A DNA stretch of 64,000 nucleotides, from positions 48,396,172 through 48,460,171 of the forward strand of contig NC_023759.2 of NCBI RefSeq assembly GCF_000499845.2. Reading direction: 5' to 3'. Positions 1 through 12,999 of this stretch are shown here, piece after piece; position 1 is the stretch's first letter; every line of letters starts with the position of its first letter. The notes beneath the pieces were generated by a model that was given only the letters and a program-made list of their open reading frames with translations, had not been told where the DNA came from and did not search any database. The stretch comes from Phaseolus vulgaris (taxonomy: Eukaryota > Streptophyta > Magnoliopsida > Fabales > Fabaceae). Both the position numbers and the translations under genes were made by a program.

Positions 1-3000
1 CATGTTTTTTTTCTTTCTCATCATGCAGGTAAATAAATTAATTTGAGTTTGTTAAAATCAGTGGCACGACACTGAGCTGCTGAAAAATTCTCAGCCTTCT
101 CACTGATTTGCTTTTGGTACCTCTTTTGTTTTCCTTTTTATCTTCACAACGTCTTTTTCTTTTCTTTTCCTTTTTTTTTGTTGCCCTCTCTCTTTATCAT
201 TCCCTTTATTACAAACTTCAATTCAAAAGTGGACCTTGATGAGGATCTCATATGGGAACACTCAGTCGAATGCAAAAGGAAAAAGCGAAAGATGAACAAA
301 AGGGATTTCAAAGATTCTGTTTTCCTCACTCCACTTCACAACTTGCTTTGTCTCATCTCCTTGCAAATAATTATTTATATCATTTTTTTTTTCATTTTTA
401 AGTTACATGAGATTTCTCACTTTGTGTATGGTTAGTATATGCACCCATGGACTTTTGGTTGAGTATATTATATACAATATTTTTTGTGTTATTCTCCTTT
501 TGGTAAACAAATACTTTGACTGTTCATCATATCTTTCTGTTTTTTCAAAGCCATGCTTAAATCTTTGTTTGACTTCACCAGGAAAACTAAACCATTATCT
601 TCAAGGAATCCAAGAATTCAACTAGGCTTATTCTTAAAAGAACAAAAGTACTCAACTAGGACTAAATAAATAATGAGGGGGAATGAAAGAAAATTGAGGA
701 GAAAGGTGTGTTTATCATTATTTTGTGACTTTTAACATGGTAAAAGAAAATAATAAATGATATTATTTTTCCTTCTTCTAATTAAGAACAAAAGATTGAG
801 AGATTATTGGTTCCATGTAGGTGTTGAAACCCTTTAATAAATCATCAATATTTCATATTTTAATTTCTGAATGTGAAAAAATAATCAATTTTATATTTCA
901 TACTGGTTAGAGATATGAACAAATTATAATATATATAATTTGTGGTTTTGAATTTGTATATTGAAGCATGTTAAAAGTTTTCATGGAAAAGACTTCTTAT
1001 ATGATGACAATAAGCATACTAAAATTGTTGTATGTTATTCAAATGCTGATTATAAAATATTTACTCTTGGATATTGTGTTTCTATTGATAATAGTTTAAT
1101 TTCTTGAAATAGTAGAAAACAAAATGTTGTGTGGCAAGATCGAGCATAATATAAGTTATGACCCCAACTACTTGTGAGCTTATTTGAGTGGAGACTCAAA
1201 TGAACAAATATTTTTACTAAATCTGTATAGGACCTACAATTGGTTATATTTGTAACCAGGAAAATTCCTCCTGCACCTCCATACTAATTGTGAAAAATCG
1301 GTTTTAAAAGTTTTAAATAACCTTAAATGAAAATTTGATTTTAACCTTTTTAAATAACCTCAGATGCACCCCTACACCCTATACCTACATTTCATTTCAA
1401 CCGTTGAGAGAGTAGTTTTGTCATTTAAACGTGTGTGAGAGGGTTAACAAGAAGATTCGTTGGATACGACATTCTCAAGTGAGAAGATAATTATTTTTTT
1501 CAGTTTTAACTCCTTTTTGCACCTCACTTTTTTTTATGAGTTTTGTGGCTTTCAAAAAAATGTAAAAATAAGCAAACAAAAATACAGTTACCATTGATAA
1601 AAATACCACAAAAATGACCTCAACCACTAATATTCACCACCAACCATCACAAGCAACCACCACCACTTAAAAATGAAGAAGACACCACACTTTCCACCAT
1701 ACTCAGAAGTGTATTATTGAAATTAGAAAAAAAATTTTATAAAAGTGTCTAGGGAAGACATGGAGATAATGGAAGAATTTGTCTTGTAACAAACTTGGTA
1801 CATTTTATTTATATACATCAATTTTAGGATAATGTTGAATGTAACGGACTTAGCCCATATTAATTTGTTGTTATGTTATTTTGTTAATGTTTACATAATT
1901 TTAAAATATTTATTATGAAAATCAACTACAAATTAAAAAAAAAAACTACATATTTTACCTTTTTTAAAAATTAGAAGACTAAAAGCATATGATTAAGATC
2001 TTCATTTTATGTAATTATGAAGAAATAATCTCGAAAGAAAATAAATGAATGAAATTTAAATATAAATGATTAAAATTACATTAATAATTTATTTTATGAA
2101 AAGAAAGAACATTCTCTACCATGGACTACAACAATGAGAGAGTGTTTTATAAGGTTTTAACCGTATTATAGCAAAAAGTCGTTAACCTATTATAGCTCTC
2201 AATTTAATTTAATAAAATCTTGTTATCTACTTATATTTTTAAGTAATTTTCATATAAAATTTAAAAAATTATTCAATTTATCTTCCCCGTGATTATTTTA
2301 AAGCAAATATTCATCTTTCTCTTTAATTTAAAGATTTAAATTGTTCTTTTTAATCTTTTATTTTGATCTACCAAACAGATCCAAATCTGACTGAATTTCG
2401 GTATCATCATCAAATGCTTTTTCGATTGACGTGTAGAGACAGGTCCAAGTAGACTTCATGCTTCACAAAAATAGAGAAAAGTGGAAAAAAAAAAAAAAAG
2501 TGATTCCTAGTGTTCCTTGCTCAAAAGACCAAACACGTTTCACTTTTTCTTTTTCTTATTTATGTTTTTGACATTAGCTTTTTGACAAATATGTACTTGT
2601 AAAGATAAATTCAACACTGTGTTTGCATTTTTAAAATTTAAATTTTCAGCAAATAGTAGGTATTCATGGATGAATTACACATATAAGGATAAAAAGCATA
2701 TATCTATATTTTGTCATTTCTTTCTCAATCATATATCCACAATTAATTTACCAACATATAGGTTTCATCTTGTGAAAGGAATAGCTTCTTTATGAGAAAT
2801 CAAAATTTAATACTTACTCATATAACTATTCAGTATTCCATTGTGTTTCAATAAAATTGCTCTTAAAAGAAGATATGCTCGAGAAATTAAAAAAAAAATC
2901 CACAACTAGTTTATTTTGAATTTTTTATCAAAAAGGTCTTGAACTTCACAAAAACAAACGTGAGATTAACAAAACTCTATTTCATTTTTGTTTTCGCTTA

Positions 3001-3055
3001 TTGTTTGGTCTCTTTGATTAATGGACCTAAAAATGTTAGATTGTACTTATATTTT
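1..3055. other. Intergenic AT-rich spacer
   Basis: No gene is supported here. The few open frames (for example 178-435) are short, low in complexity and lack family motifs. Around 1258-1520 there is a degenerate stretch with 'cctcctgcacctcc' near 1266, 'tgcacccctacacc' near 1368 and 'gtcatttaaacg' near 1420. These words recur in the repeat family annotated at 3056-3497 and 3615-3935, so this may be an older, rearranged copy. The rest is simple A/T-rich sequence. Confidence 0.5.
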
Positions 3056-3497
3056 GGCAATTACTTCCTGCGCACCAATCAAATTTGAGCTTGTATCCAA
3101 TTTTTACGTGAAATGATAAAACTATCCTTAAATAAAAGGGGTATGGGAATAAAACTACATTTTGGAACCTTATTTTTGGAATATTTTTTTTATTTGAATT
3201 TCTATAACACTTTTTAAAATTCATTTTCTGATTTTCCAGATTTTGTTTTCTATAATTTTTTTTGTAACATTTTTTTGTATTTTGAATTGTTTGTCAGAAA
3301 TAATATTTTGATTTTCAAATTCTATTGAAGAATTTCAATTTCAGAACAGAATAGTTTATTCTAGATTTTTTTTAGAAGATATATTTTTAATTCCGAATTT
3401 TAATAATTTTAATTTTCAAAATGAAGGGTATTTTTGAAAATTTCAAAGTGTATACAGGGTGCAAGTTAAAAAATGTTGGGTATAGGAAGAAGTTGCC
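3056..3497. repeat. MITE-like repeat, 'cttcctgcacc' family, copy 1
   Basis: The left end reads ggcaattacttcctgcgcac and the right end, read in reverse complement, starts ggcaacttcttcctataccc, so the ends are imperfect terminal inverted repeats. Just inside the ends are 'aaactatcctta' and 'gggtatttttgaaaat', which are also found in the next copy. The interior is AT-rich and made of short words around 'gaatt', 'ttccaga' and 'ttcagaa' that can fold back. There is no coding capacity. The structure fits a non-autonomous DNA element, but I could not define a target duplication. Confidence 0.55.
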
Positions 3498-3614
3498 CTG
3501 TATTTTTTGCTTTCCTAAAATCATCAAGTAAGTGGGCTTGGCCTTCATTATGCACTCCTGTTTTCAAAAACTTCGTTAACAAATCTGGGCTGGGCTTAAT
3601 TACTTTTAGTTGGT

Positions 3615-3935
3615 GGCAAATTCTTCCTGCACCATATCAATTTTAACTTCCACCATATCAATTTTTTAAATTTCCAAAACTATCCTTATTCCAAAATAAT
3701 AATTATAATTGAGAAATAAAAAAATACATGCTGGAAAAAAAATTCTGAACACAAAACTAAAAATACATTCTGGATAAAAAATTTCAGAATTCAAAAATAT
3801 GTTCTGAAAATTGAAATCCAAAATATTTCAAATAAAAGTTTCAAAAATATTTTTTCCCATTTTTGTGTAAGGTTATTTTCGTCATTTAAGAGGGGTATTT
3901 TTGTCATTTTCTAGAGCTGATTGGGTGCATGTTGC
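3615..3935. repeat. MITE-like repeat, 'cttcctgcacc' family, copy 2
   Basis: The left end is ggcaaattcttcctgcacca and the right end is gggtgcatgttgc, which in reverse complement gives gcaacatgcaccc. Inside are 'aaaactatccttattcc' on the left, 'gtcatttaagaggggtattt' on the right, and repeated 'tacattctgga/ttctgaa' words. It lies about 120 bp from copy 1 in the same orientation. There is no coding capacity. Confidence 0.55.
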
Positions 3936-6900
3936 TTTTCAGGTTAAATGTTTTAATAAGGGTAAATCAGTACAATAACAAATAAAATTAACTATCAAAT
4001 TCAGCATTTATAAGAAAAATTATAAATACGAAATAAAATCAACTCTCAAGATCAGGTTTTATAGAAAAAAATGTAAAACTGAATTTCCAAAAATCTATAT
4101 ATGCAAAAGGGTATAGTTTACTTTTAATTATCTCCGAGTTTAATTCTCAAAACTCACTTTTGCAAAGTAATTTTACTCCTACCTTCTAAACTACCATTTT
4201 TTTCTCCATGCATACACTGACAAATGAAATTCACTTAAGGTGAGTAACATGATAAAATATTGCGTGTGCCATTTTTAAAGAAACTTCATCTCTAAATTAC
4301 ATTGGAATTCATTTTAATGCTTGCAAGTTAACAACTGGCTAATTAGTTTTACAAATAGCTGACAAATGTATTATTTTTTGTCACATCATGAATCCGAATT
4401 GTATCACATTTGCTACCATATTTTAAGAAGAAATATACTTGTACAAGTTTATTACAACAATAATATGACCAATACAAGCATACACTTTACAACGAAACAA
4501 ATACATTTATTTAAAATTCTACCCAAAACATTCAATAAATAATTTTAAAAAAACTAGCAAATAAATTTTAATAAGATTTAAAGTAAGTAAAACATGGTGT
4601 AAATTCTTAAACATAACTAAACAACTTAATTAAATTGAGCACATATTGTATTCTTAACTTTAATCAATAATAAAATATGTAAAAAAATTGTTGTTATCAC
4701 TCGATCATGACTTAAAAAAGCATATCCAAAATATGTGTAGGAAAACGATGTAGAAAGTCTATATACGTAAAGTGAATTTGGAGTGAAGTGAGGCATATTA
4801 AACCTAAGGTTGTTCAAGAATCTTGACTATTTACCTAGTATTACGTAATCAAAATGAAATTCTTTCATTTCTGGTGCATGTTTATAAATAAAACAGAGGG
4901 AGAGACAAAAATAATAATAATAATAATATGACCTATGGATAGACATAACTTTCCCATTTGAAATTCGTATATACCTTTAATTTCTGATGTTGGTATGTTG
5001 TATGGCACAGTAGTTTGCATACACCAGCCATACGTGAGGATGACCTCATAACTTTAAAGAATGAAAAAAAGAAGAAAGAAATCTAAAAATGTGCATGTGG
5101 GATTGGTTTCTTCTACTATTCATAGATGTGTGGGTGGAAAATTAAATTAATCAAATCAGATGTAAGGTGCCTCAATTTAATTAGACAGGAAAAAGTCAAA
5201 TTTCACCAATTAAAACTATAATCTTTAAGGCTACTCACTCAAATAGCTTCCTCATGCATTGCTTCCTATATTAAGGTATTTGTTTAAAAACTTCAACCAA
5301 AATAATTTTTTTTGCATATTCTATAAATTTGCACTTTACATGAAATTGATTTTCGTTTTTAATTTAAACTTTTTTTTTTAAATATTTATAGTAAAAAAAT
5401 TATTAAATATTTTTGTTGTTATTTTTTATATGATAAATAAATTTTTAATATAAATTTAGATGTTAAAATATTTCATATTTATTTATTATTGACATGAATA
5501 AACAATGGAAGTTAAATAAGTACGTAAAAGTTATTGCAAAATATTGATATTTCAATATTTGAACTAAACAATGGAAGTTTTTCAACCCCTAAAGAAATAA
5601 TTTAATTTTTGCTGGCGTTTCTTTCATGACAATGAACTTGGAACAAAACTTTTGTTGCGTAAAGTAAAATGAACACTTATTTTTAAGGAAAATGAATATT
5701 TAAGTAAAATGGCATTATTTTTAAATTAATCTCAACTAATTTCATCTTATTTAATAAAATATTTTCATCTAAGCAATATTTATCATGTCATTTCTGCTTT
5801 TAATTTTTTAACAAGTTGAAAAACTTGTTAATTTTATTAATAATGTATGGTAAAAAAAAGTGCTACTTATAATATTTTAAAAAACCTAATTAAAGTGACA
5901 TTTCTTAAATTGCCAGCTTCTATTTTTATATTATAGTTCCTCTTTTTTTACGCTATTTTTTTGTACAAGGTTCAAATTTATTATGTATATTTTCTTTTTG
6001 TCTCTGGTTAAAGGGATGGGATATTTTTTACATAAGTTAATTTTCTTTTACTATCACCTCTCTGTGACATAATGTACTGATAATAAGTTTTTACTTTATT
6101 TTTTTCACACTGTCTATTTTAACTATTGTTCTTATTTATTATATTTATGTTCTTATTTATTATATTTATGTTTGCAAGAGCTGCCAATAGTGTTCAATGT
6201 TACATTGTAATTACATTATATAATTAAACGGGGTGATTAGAAATGTTGATCTCATGCAAAATAAAAAATAAAAAAAATATCGAAAATACATGGTGTTCGT
6301 ATCCCCAGAAAAAAAAAGTGATTTAGACTTTTGGCATGTGTTGGATATGATTACCGTTTGAAATTTAAATTATTACAATTCGAAAGTTTTATAAGGAGCA
6401 TGTGAAAAACCCTAACAGATTTATCTGTATTAATAACTTTTGTTTTCTGTTTTAAAAAAGTTTCAACACATTTGACTTACAAACTAATTTTATTCCTCAC
6501 CTTCTGAAACAAAACATTTGATTAATCTTTGATGAAATAAACATGGTTTGTTCTTATTGGAAGCTTTCGTTGTCTAATAAATAATTTATCAATGGATTAA
6601 AAATAAATAAAAAAGATATAATGAGATAATAGAGTGATAATTAAACTCAAATTCATTATTATTTTTTACTTACATAGCCTTTTATTTGTTTTAATTTATT
6701 AATATGATATTTTTTAAATATGATTATTTAATATTTATGAGTTAGATTAAAATCTCAGGGACTTTTCTTTATCATGACATGTGTTAATTTTTTAAAATTT
6801 ATTTAATTTGAAATAATAATCAATACAACGTTTTATTTATTTAGTTGTTCTGTTAATATAGACCTTATAAATCTATGCTAATAGTTAGATGCATTGTATA

Positions 6901-7330
6901 GATAAAAATTGTTATAAAGTGCTAAGATAGACATTAAAAATCTTTATGAGCTAATAATAACATGCATTGTAATGATAGATAAAAGTGTTATAATATAGAA
7001 AATTATATACATCTATATCATACATTTCGGGTAATACAATTTGTTTTTAGACTCACAATGACTATATACTTTATAATCACACACTTTCATTTTCTCTGAG
7101 AAAAAATCTATATTAACTGGAGCTAACCAAATAATATATTATACAACCATGTTATATTTTTAATTTCTCTCTCTTCTATATTTTGGAATTTTTTTTCTTT
7201 TTGGTGCTTAATACTCTCTATTCGGTATCAAGTCAAGAAACATTAGACAAAGTTCTCTTTATCAAATTTTAATGGAGTGAATCCTGTTTCTAAAGACTCA
7301 AATAGAAATTATTAAAGTTATCAACACTAC
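3936..7330. other. Intergenic AT-rich spacer
   Basis: No gene is supported. It contains an (AAT)n microsatellite at about 4910-4928 and a perfect 21-bp tandem duplication at 6128-6169 (unit gttcttatttattatattta plus t). The remainder is A/T-rich sequence without recognisable motifs. Confidence 0.5.
6128..6169. repeat. 21-bp tandem duplication
   Basis: Two perfect head-to-tail copies of a 21-bp A/T-rich unit beginning gttcttattt, at 6128-6148 and 6149-6169. It looks like replication slippage. Confidence 0.8.
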
Positions 7331-8563
7331 CATTACAATACAAAGGAAGTCATTAAATAAAAGTTAATTTTAAAGATTAAAATAATTAATTATTATTTGA
7401 TTAAATTAGAAATTATTTTATAAGCTAAAAAAGTTATTAATATCTAAATAATTTTTATTATTAATAAAAATTTATAAAATAATTTTTAATTGATATTTAA
7501 CCATTAATTACGAAAGTTTTAACTATTAATATTGTAGATTTTGAATTAATCTCTAAAAGACTAATAGAAACTAATATAAAATAATTAGTAGCTAAAACTT
7601 TAGTAGTTAATGGTTAAATACCAATTTAGAAATTATTTTATAAATTTTTATTAATAATAGAAATCACTTTAAATACAATTTTTTTTTTAAATAAAAGTTT
7701 TTATGTTAGGCATCACTATGCAACTTAAGATCTGAGTTAGGCTGACATCTTAAGTAACAACAATCATTTGCCATCACATGAAAAAAGTATTATTAAACAA
7801 AAGAAAAAAGAAAGAAAATACAAAAATATGGGGAGACTAGACCAAAACCCATATGTTAACAAAAACGATACATAGATAGACTATACCTATTCATAAAGAA
7901 TTCTAAAAACAGACAATGTGGAAGCCTATTATACCAAAAAAAAGATTCTTTATGAAAAAAATCCTAAATTATCCAACTTATCAGCACATGCATTTCCTTC
8001 ACGAAAAATATGAGTAACCGTAAACCTAATTTTCCCACAGTAATTAAGACAAACATTTCATTGATTACGAAGCATCCAAGGAACATTTGTCCTAGCAGTA
8101 AACGCAGCACAAACCAAAGCAGAATCACATTTCAGCCAGACATTAGTAAGCCCCATCTTTTGAGCTTCCTCCATAGCATGTATAACCCCATAAAACTCAG
8201 CAACCAGAGTAGTTTAAACTTCAAGAAATGCAGAAAAAGCCCCAATAAATTCTTTCATACTTCCACGAAAAATACCTCCGCAAGTAGCAAGACCAGGATA
8301 TCCTCTAACAGTCCCATCAGTGTTAATTTTAACCCAGCCTGGTGAAGGAAACTTCCATCTAACTGGAAGAGGACGTAGAACTTTACCAGTACGAGTGTTA
8401 ATACCAAAAAACTTAGGCACGTTGAAATCGAGCATATAATTCTTCATTGAAGCTTTAGACGAATTACCCACTAGACAAGTTAAATCTGATAAAATAGTAT
8501 ATAATTTAATCAATTAATTTTTATCTATAAATTTAGTTAATATTTAATAATTTTCTTGTAATA
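7331..8563. mobile_element. AT-rich fold-back (CACTA-like) element, interrupted by a LINE
   Basis: The left part (7331-7676) begins near 'cattacaatac' and carries the diagnostic words of a family seen several times in the window: 'aaattattttata', 'tttttattattaataaaaat', 'ttaaccattaa' and their inverted counterparts. The right part (about 8491-8563) has 'aatagtatataatttaatca' and ends 'taataattttcttgtaata', almost identical to the right end of the copy at 22795-22810. Between the two lies the LINE remnant annotated separately. I infer that the LINE jumped into an existing element. Boundaries are approximate. Confidence 0.5.
7677..8490 (-). pseudogene. LINE (non-LTR retrotransposon) 3' end with broken RNase H domain
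   Basis: Reading the minus strand from about 8490 there is a frame with the plant LINE RNase H signature: PSPGWVKINTDG (first catalytic Asp in NTDG), then GLATCGGIFR, then VAEFYGVIHAMEEAQKMGL, WLKCDSALV and a final VTHIFREGNACADKL. Two in-frame stops break it: TAA before the TTLVAEF segment (8214-8216) and TGA after the WMLRNQ segment (about 8055), both explainable as C-to-T changes of Gln and Arg codons. Downstream non-coding sequence runs to an A-rich tail (complement of the T run near 7680-7690). The reverse transcriptase is absent, so the copy is 5'-truncated and dead. I found no convincing target duplication. Confidence 0.8.
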
Positions 8564-9769
8564 AATAACAATATTAATTCTTCTGTTAATTTTTTTATCA
8601 AGTAATAATCATAAGATTGCTTAAAAAAACTACATTAAGTTGGAGGAGAAGACGTGAGGAAAATACATTTCATTTTAGCATATTTAAGTTTGACCTTTGG
8701 TTAGCTGACTCCACAATATTTTTGTCTGTTTATATATATATATAAAGAAAAAGAAAAGACTACTAGTGAATGTCTCATTGAAGGTATATCATCTGCATGG
8801 ATTACGCAAGTATTATGCAATATTAGATCGTTCTCTAGATTCGATAAGAAAATATTAAATACCATGCTTTCAATAAAATAAGCATAGACAGGGTTTACGG
8901 GTAGGAATTAATTGGAATATAATTATTAGATTTAAGTTTGATTTTTGGCTACCTGTAATTTCTCATAATGGATATATATATATACACATGTTAGTTCAGT
9001 AGAAACGTTTTTTTCTCTGTTTTTGTTTCACCTCCTTATTCTATAACTTATCAATTTGAATTTGGGTTGTTACCATGTCACAATCGTAGAAAATAAAATT
9101 AAAAGAAATCAGATTATCTAAGATTGAATTGTAAACGTAGACAAATTGACTTTCAGAAAAAAGGGCCCTCCATAATATTTATATATAATGTGATCATATA
9201 AATTGATAAAAAAAAAACATACTATTTACATGCCATTTGCTTGAATAAAATGTTAGGCACATGATTTGATAAGTAACTAACCCGGATTTAACGTTCGAAA
9301 ATATTGCAAATATTAATAAATATAAGTGAGATATTATGCTTCAATTTAATAAAATAAAACCATAACCACGACCTAAATGAACTAATATAAAATTATTTAT
9401 CTTAAATTATAGTTTAAATTTGACACTTGTACAAGGAAAAATAACCATTTGTGTATTTGTTTGTATGAATGTGACTTTGGTAGGGGTGGGTTAGGGTCCT
9501 TGTTGGATGGGATGGCTAGGTTTTGCGTAAATAGATATCATCTCTTTTCATACATTAAGGTCTTTTTCATTTTACACATGTAAATAGATTAACACACTAA
9601 ATTTTATATATATCAACACGATAAAAGGTTAACACACTTAATTATAAAATATAAACTTGATACAATATAATATAATCTGTTTTATTAATACTCTATTTTT
9701 TATCCTAATAATTTATTTTATTTATAATATGTGGTTTATTTATTCAAATATTATAAAAAATTATTTAAT
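8564..9769. other. Intergenic AT-rich spacer
   Basis: No gene is supported. It holds (TA)n runs at about 8731-8744 and 8972-8983 and otherwise unremarkable AT-rich sequence. Confidence 0.5.
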
Positions 9770-10440
9770 AACAATTAATTTTAAAATAAAATAATGATTC
9801 ATAATAAATAAGTCAAATACTATTTTATAAATTAAAAAATTATTGATATTTCAAATACACTACAAGCAAAAACATGAAATAGAAACCAATTTTATAGACA
9901 AAAATAATTAGTTGCTATAGTAACTAAATTAGAGACCATTTTAGAAATTAAAAAAAATTAGTTTTTAAATTAATTTTTATTATTATTAAATGGTTTCTAA
10001 AAAATCTTGGTTGCTAATTAGATACCAAATTAAAAACCATTTAACAATAATAAAAACTAATTTAGAAACCAACATTTTTTTAACCTCTAAAATATCTATA
10101 ATTTAGTCACTATATATAGCAACTAATTATTTTTGTCTCTGAAAATTATTTTTTATTTATAATTTTCTTGTAATGTTAATTTTTAAACTAATATCTAATT
10201 AATTATCAATATTTTAACTATTAACTATATTATATTTTAAATTAAAATTTAATTTAAAATTTAAATCGTTATTAACTAAAATTTTATAACTAATATTACT
10301 TTATAAATTATTATATAATTTTTTATTAATAACAAAGAATATTATCAATATAAATAGTCTTTTAATTTATAAAATAGTATTTGAATTATTTATTATGAAT
10401 AATTATTTTTATTTTAAAATTACTTTTTAATATTAAATCT
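9770..10440. repeat. Large inverted-repeat element split by a younger insertion
   Basis: The left arm (about 9780-9857) contains 'aataatgattcataataaat', then 'caaatactattttataaatt'. The right arm (about 10335-10430), read in reverse complement, contains 'aataattattcataataaat', then 'caaatactattttataaatt'. The two arms are therefore near-perfect inverted repeats. Between them sit residual family sequence and the separately annotated CACTA-ended insertion at 9858-10175. There is no coding capacity. Confidence 0.6.
9858..10175. mobile_element. Short CACTA-ended non-autonomous element (about 318 bp)
   Basis: It starts cactacaagcaaaaa and ends aattttcttgtaatg, whose reverse complement is cattacaagaaaatt. 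These match the conserved CACTACAAGAAAA end of plant CACTA/En-Spm transposons with one or two changes. The interior folds on itself: 'acaaaaataattagttgcta' near 9899 is mirrored by 'tagcaactaattatttttgt' near 10118, and 'aaaccattt' pairs with 'aaatggttt'. The flanking triplets are ata and tta, so the expected 3-bp target duplication is only partly preserved. There is no transposase. Confidence 0.65.
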
Positions 10441-12999
10441 AAAATAAAAAATAGAAGATTATTTATAATTTGATTTTATATTTTTATTCAAAAGTTATGA
10501 AATTAAAGATATTTTTAATAAGATTAAGTTTATTAAATTTTATATTTTACACTGAAATTTATTTAAATTTGTTTTTTAAAAATCTAAATTTTTTATTAAT
10601 ATTTTATTACATAAATTTATTTGCATCTATACTTTAATATTGTTTTTTATATTAATTTATATTTCAAATAATTGTGTATAAATTAAAAAAAAAATCCATC
10701 AGAATCCTTATAAATATAAAATAATTTGTTTTTTTGAAATGGGTAGCAATAGCAGGGTTTATTTTTTTAAGGAGTGAACAGAAGGCGACTGATAGGTGTT
10801 GGTGTTTTGGGGGTGCAGTCTTGGGGTGGGGACATGTTGGACTCCACTTTAGTTCATTATTATTCCTCAAACCATTTTATAACAAAATATTATCTTTGGG
10901 GTGTGCATGTTTTTAGACTTTCACATCCACAATATGGCCTGTTTCACATATTAACAATGGAAAACACCTAAAACTTGATTATCATACCCCCACTTTATTA
11001 ACAACAATAATTATTATATTTTTAAAAATATTTTTATTTGTTAATAAACATCTTTTTTTCTATTAATACAGTCAATAATTTGAAAATAAAATAAAATTAG
11101 AAAATAATAGTTTATTAGAAGTACATGTCAACTTATTGTTTTTTAAGAAAATAAACTTATGACACTACAAGAAAAAATTGAATTATAATAAAATTTATAA
11201 TAATACAAAAAAATTTGTTTTAAGTAGTGGTTAAAGTTTTTTTTACAGACGGAGTTTGATTTTGGATCTTATTCATTACATAGAATCCATATATAATTAG
11301 AGATTTTCTTATAGTTTGAAAGAAAGTATTGTTGTAGTATAATTTGATAGTTATATAGTCAACTTTTGTTTTTTTTTTTTAAATCATCCTTACATTTGAA
11401 TTTTTTCAAGTGATTAAAGAGAAATAAAAATAGTGAAGTGAGTCAACTAAAAAGGAAAATGAAAATAAAGAAAAAAAAAGTAATTTGTGATTATAGTAGA
11501 AGATTTAAAAATCTTGTTTACCTGTGTATAATAGTAAATCAAGCATTTGAGGATCACACTTGTTGAATACCGGAACATTTCCTGTTGACTAACAAGTATA
11601 AAAAAATTAAATCATTAAATTGACCTAGTGTAGGGTGGTGTCCTTACTATAATGTGTTTTAAGTGTCTCCTTGGACTTAGAAAACTACTAAGGGCTTCCT
11701 TATAATTTACAAAGAAAAACTAGCATCATATTTTACAGATCCAGAGGGTAAAAGACACAATACTCCCTGTGGAAGTTCAACAATACCTATTAGGGAACTA
11801 AGATTCTTCCCAATAACAAACAAAAAAAAGCTAAATATGTATAATCCTATTAATGATGGGTCAAATTGTGTGTAAGGTAACAATCTAATAGTTGGCATTT
11901 CACCAAATAACACTAAGAATCTGTTTATGATTAAAATGAATGCTACTCTCAATTTTTATTTATTTATAGATTATTATACCAACAAAGTTAAAAATATAGT
12001 TGACAAATATTTCATGTTAATCATATTTCAATTCTAGCATGATGATCCAAAAATAGTCATGATGTTATTGAATTAATCTTTATCATATATAAATAGTCAA
12101 ACGCAAATAATAATTTTTGACTTCATGCAAATTCATTATGAATTGAATTTAAATTTTTACAGTCAAAAGTAATTGATGAAAATGTGAACAAATAATTAAA
12201 AATAGTAATTTATCATTACTATCTTGTTATAGAAGAATATTTATTACGTATAGGAAGAAATAAAAGATCTAACTCTCTAAAAATTAATATAGTGCAAATC
12301 TTCCTACAGTGATAATTTTCAATTATACTTTATACTGAAAGTTGGAATCTTATATTTTATATAAATAAATAAGTATATATATATATATATTAAAAAAAGT
12401 TTTATTAACATATATACGGTTTAGTTAAAGTTTCGTTTGTATTTTCCTTTTTCTTTGATTGCTAAAATAATAATAATCTCAAAGTTAATAATTAATATTG
12501 TTGAACTATTTATTTTTACATTTTTTTTTAATTTGAACTAGTCTATAATGTATAATTTATATAGATAGGTAGTTATCTTTATAGTTTAGTATGAAATCTA
12601 GCTACTTTAAGGGTGGACTGTAGTAGCTAGGATATATACATGTGAGGTTGACAACTATTGTGAATAGATTTGGTAACTACTGCTAAAGAAAATCTACATC
12701 AATCATAACCTAAATTAATTAATGTTGATTGATGAGCATATATTTATTCACACACAATAGCCTTAATCATAGATTATTGGACTATAATAATAAATATATC
12801 CATTGTTTTAATTAATATTCTTATAATTGGGTTTATTTGGACCTTAACTATTATTATTGTTAATTTTGTCTTTTTAGAGTAAATTATCCAGAGGAAGCAT
12901 CTACCTTTGTGAATGGGCCAAATATGCAAAAGTCCAAGTGCTTCTTGAACCAAAACAGAAAAAATATTCTGAGGAGAAGAAAGAGAAAATAAAAGCTAC
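10441..12999. other. Intergenic AT-rich spacer with a possible orphan CACTA end
   Basis: No gene is supported. At 11163 the sequence reads cactacaagaaaaaatt, an exact CACTA-type terminus. The best partner is ttttcttatagttt at 11304-11317, which would give a very short, poorly conserved element. A somewhat GC-richer patch at about 10735-10870 has open frames but no recognisable motif. A (TA)n run lies at 12374-12391. Confidence 0.45.

Noticed and set aside
8010..8345. 111-codon plus-strand frame rich in Ser/Asn/Lys
   Set aside because: It is the antisense of the LINE RNase H remnant.
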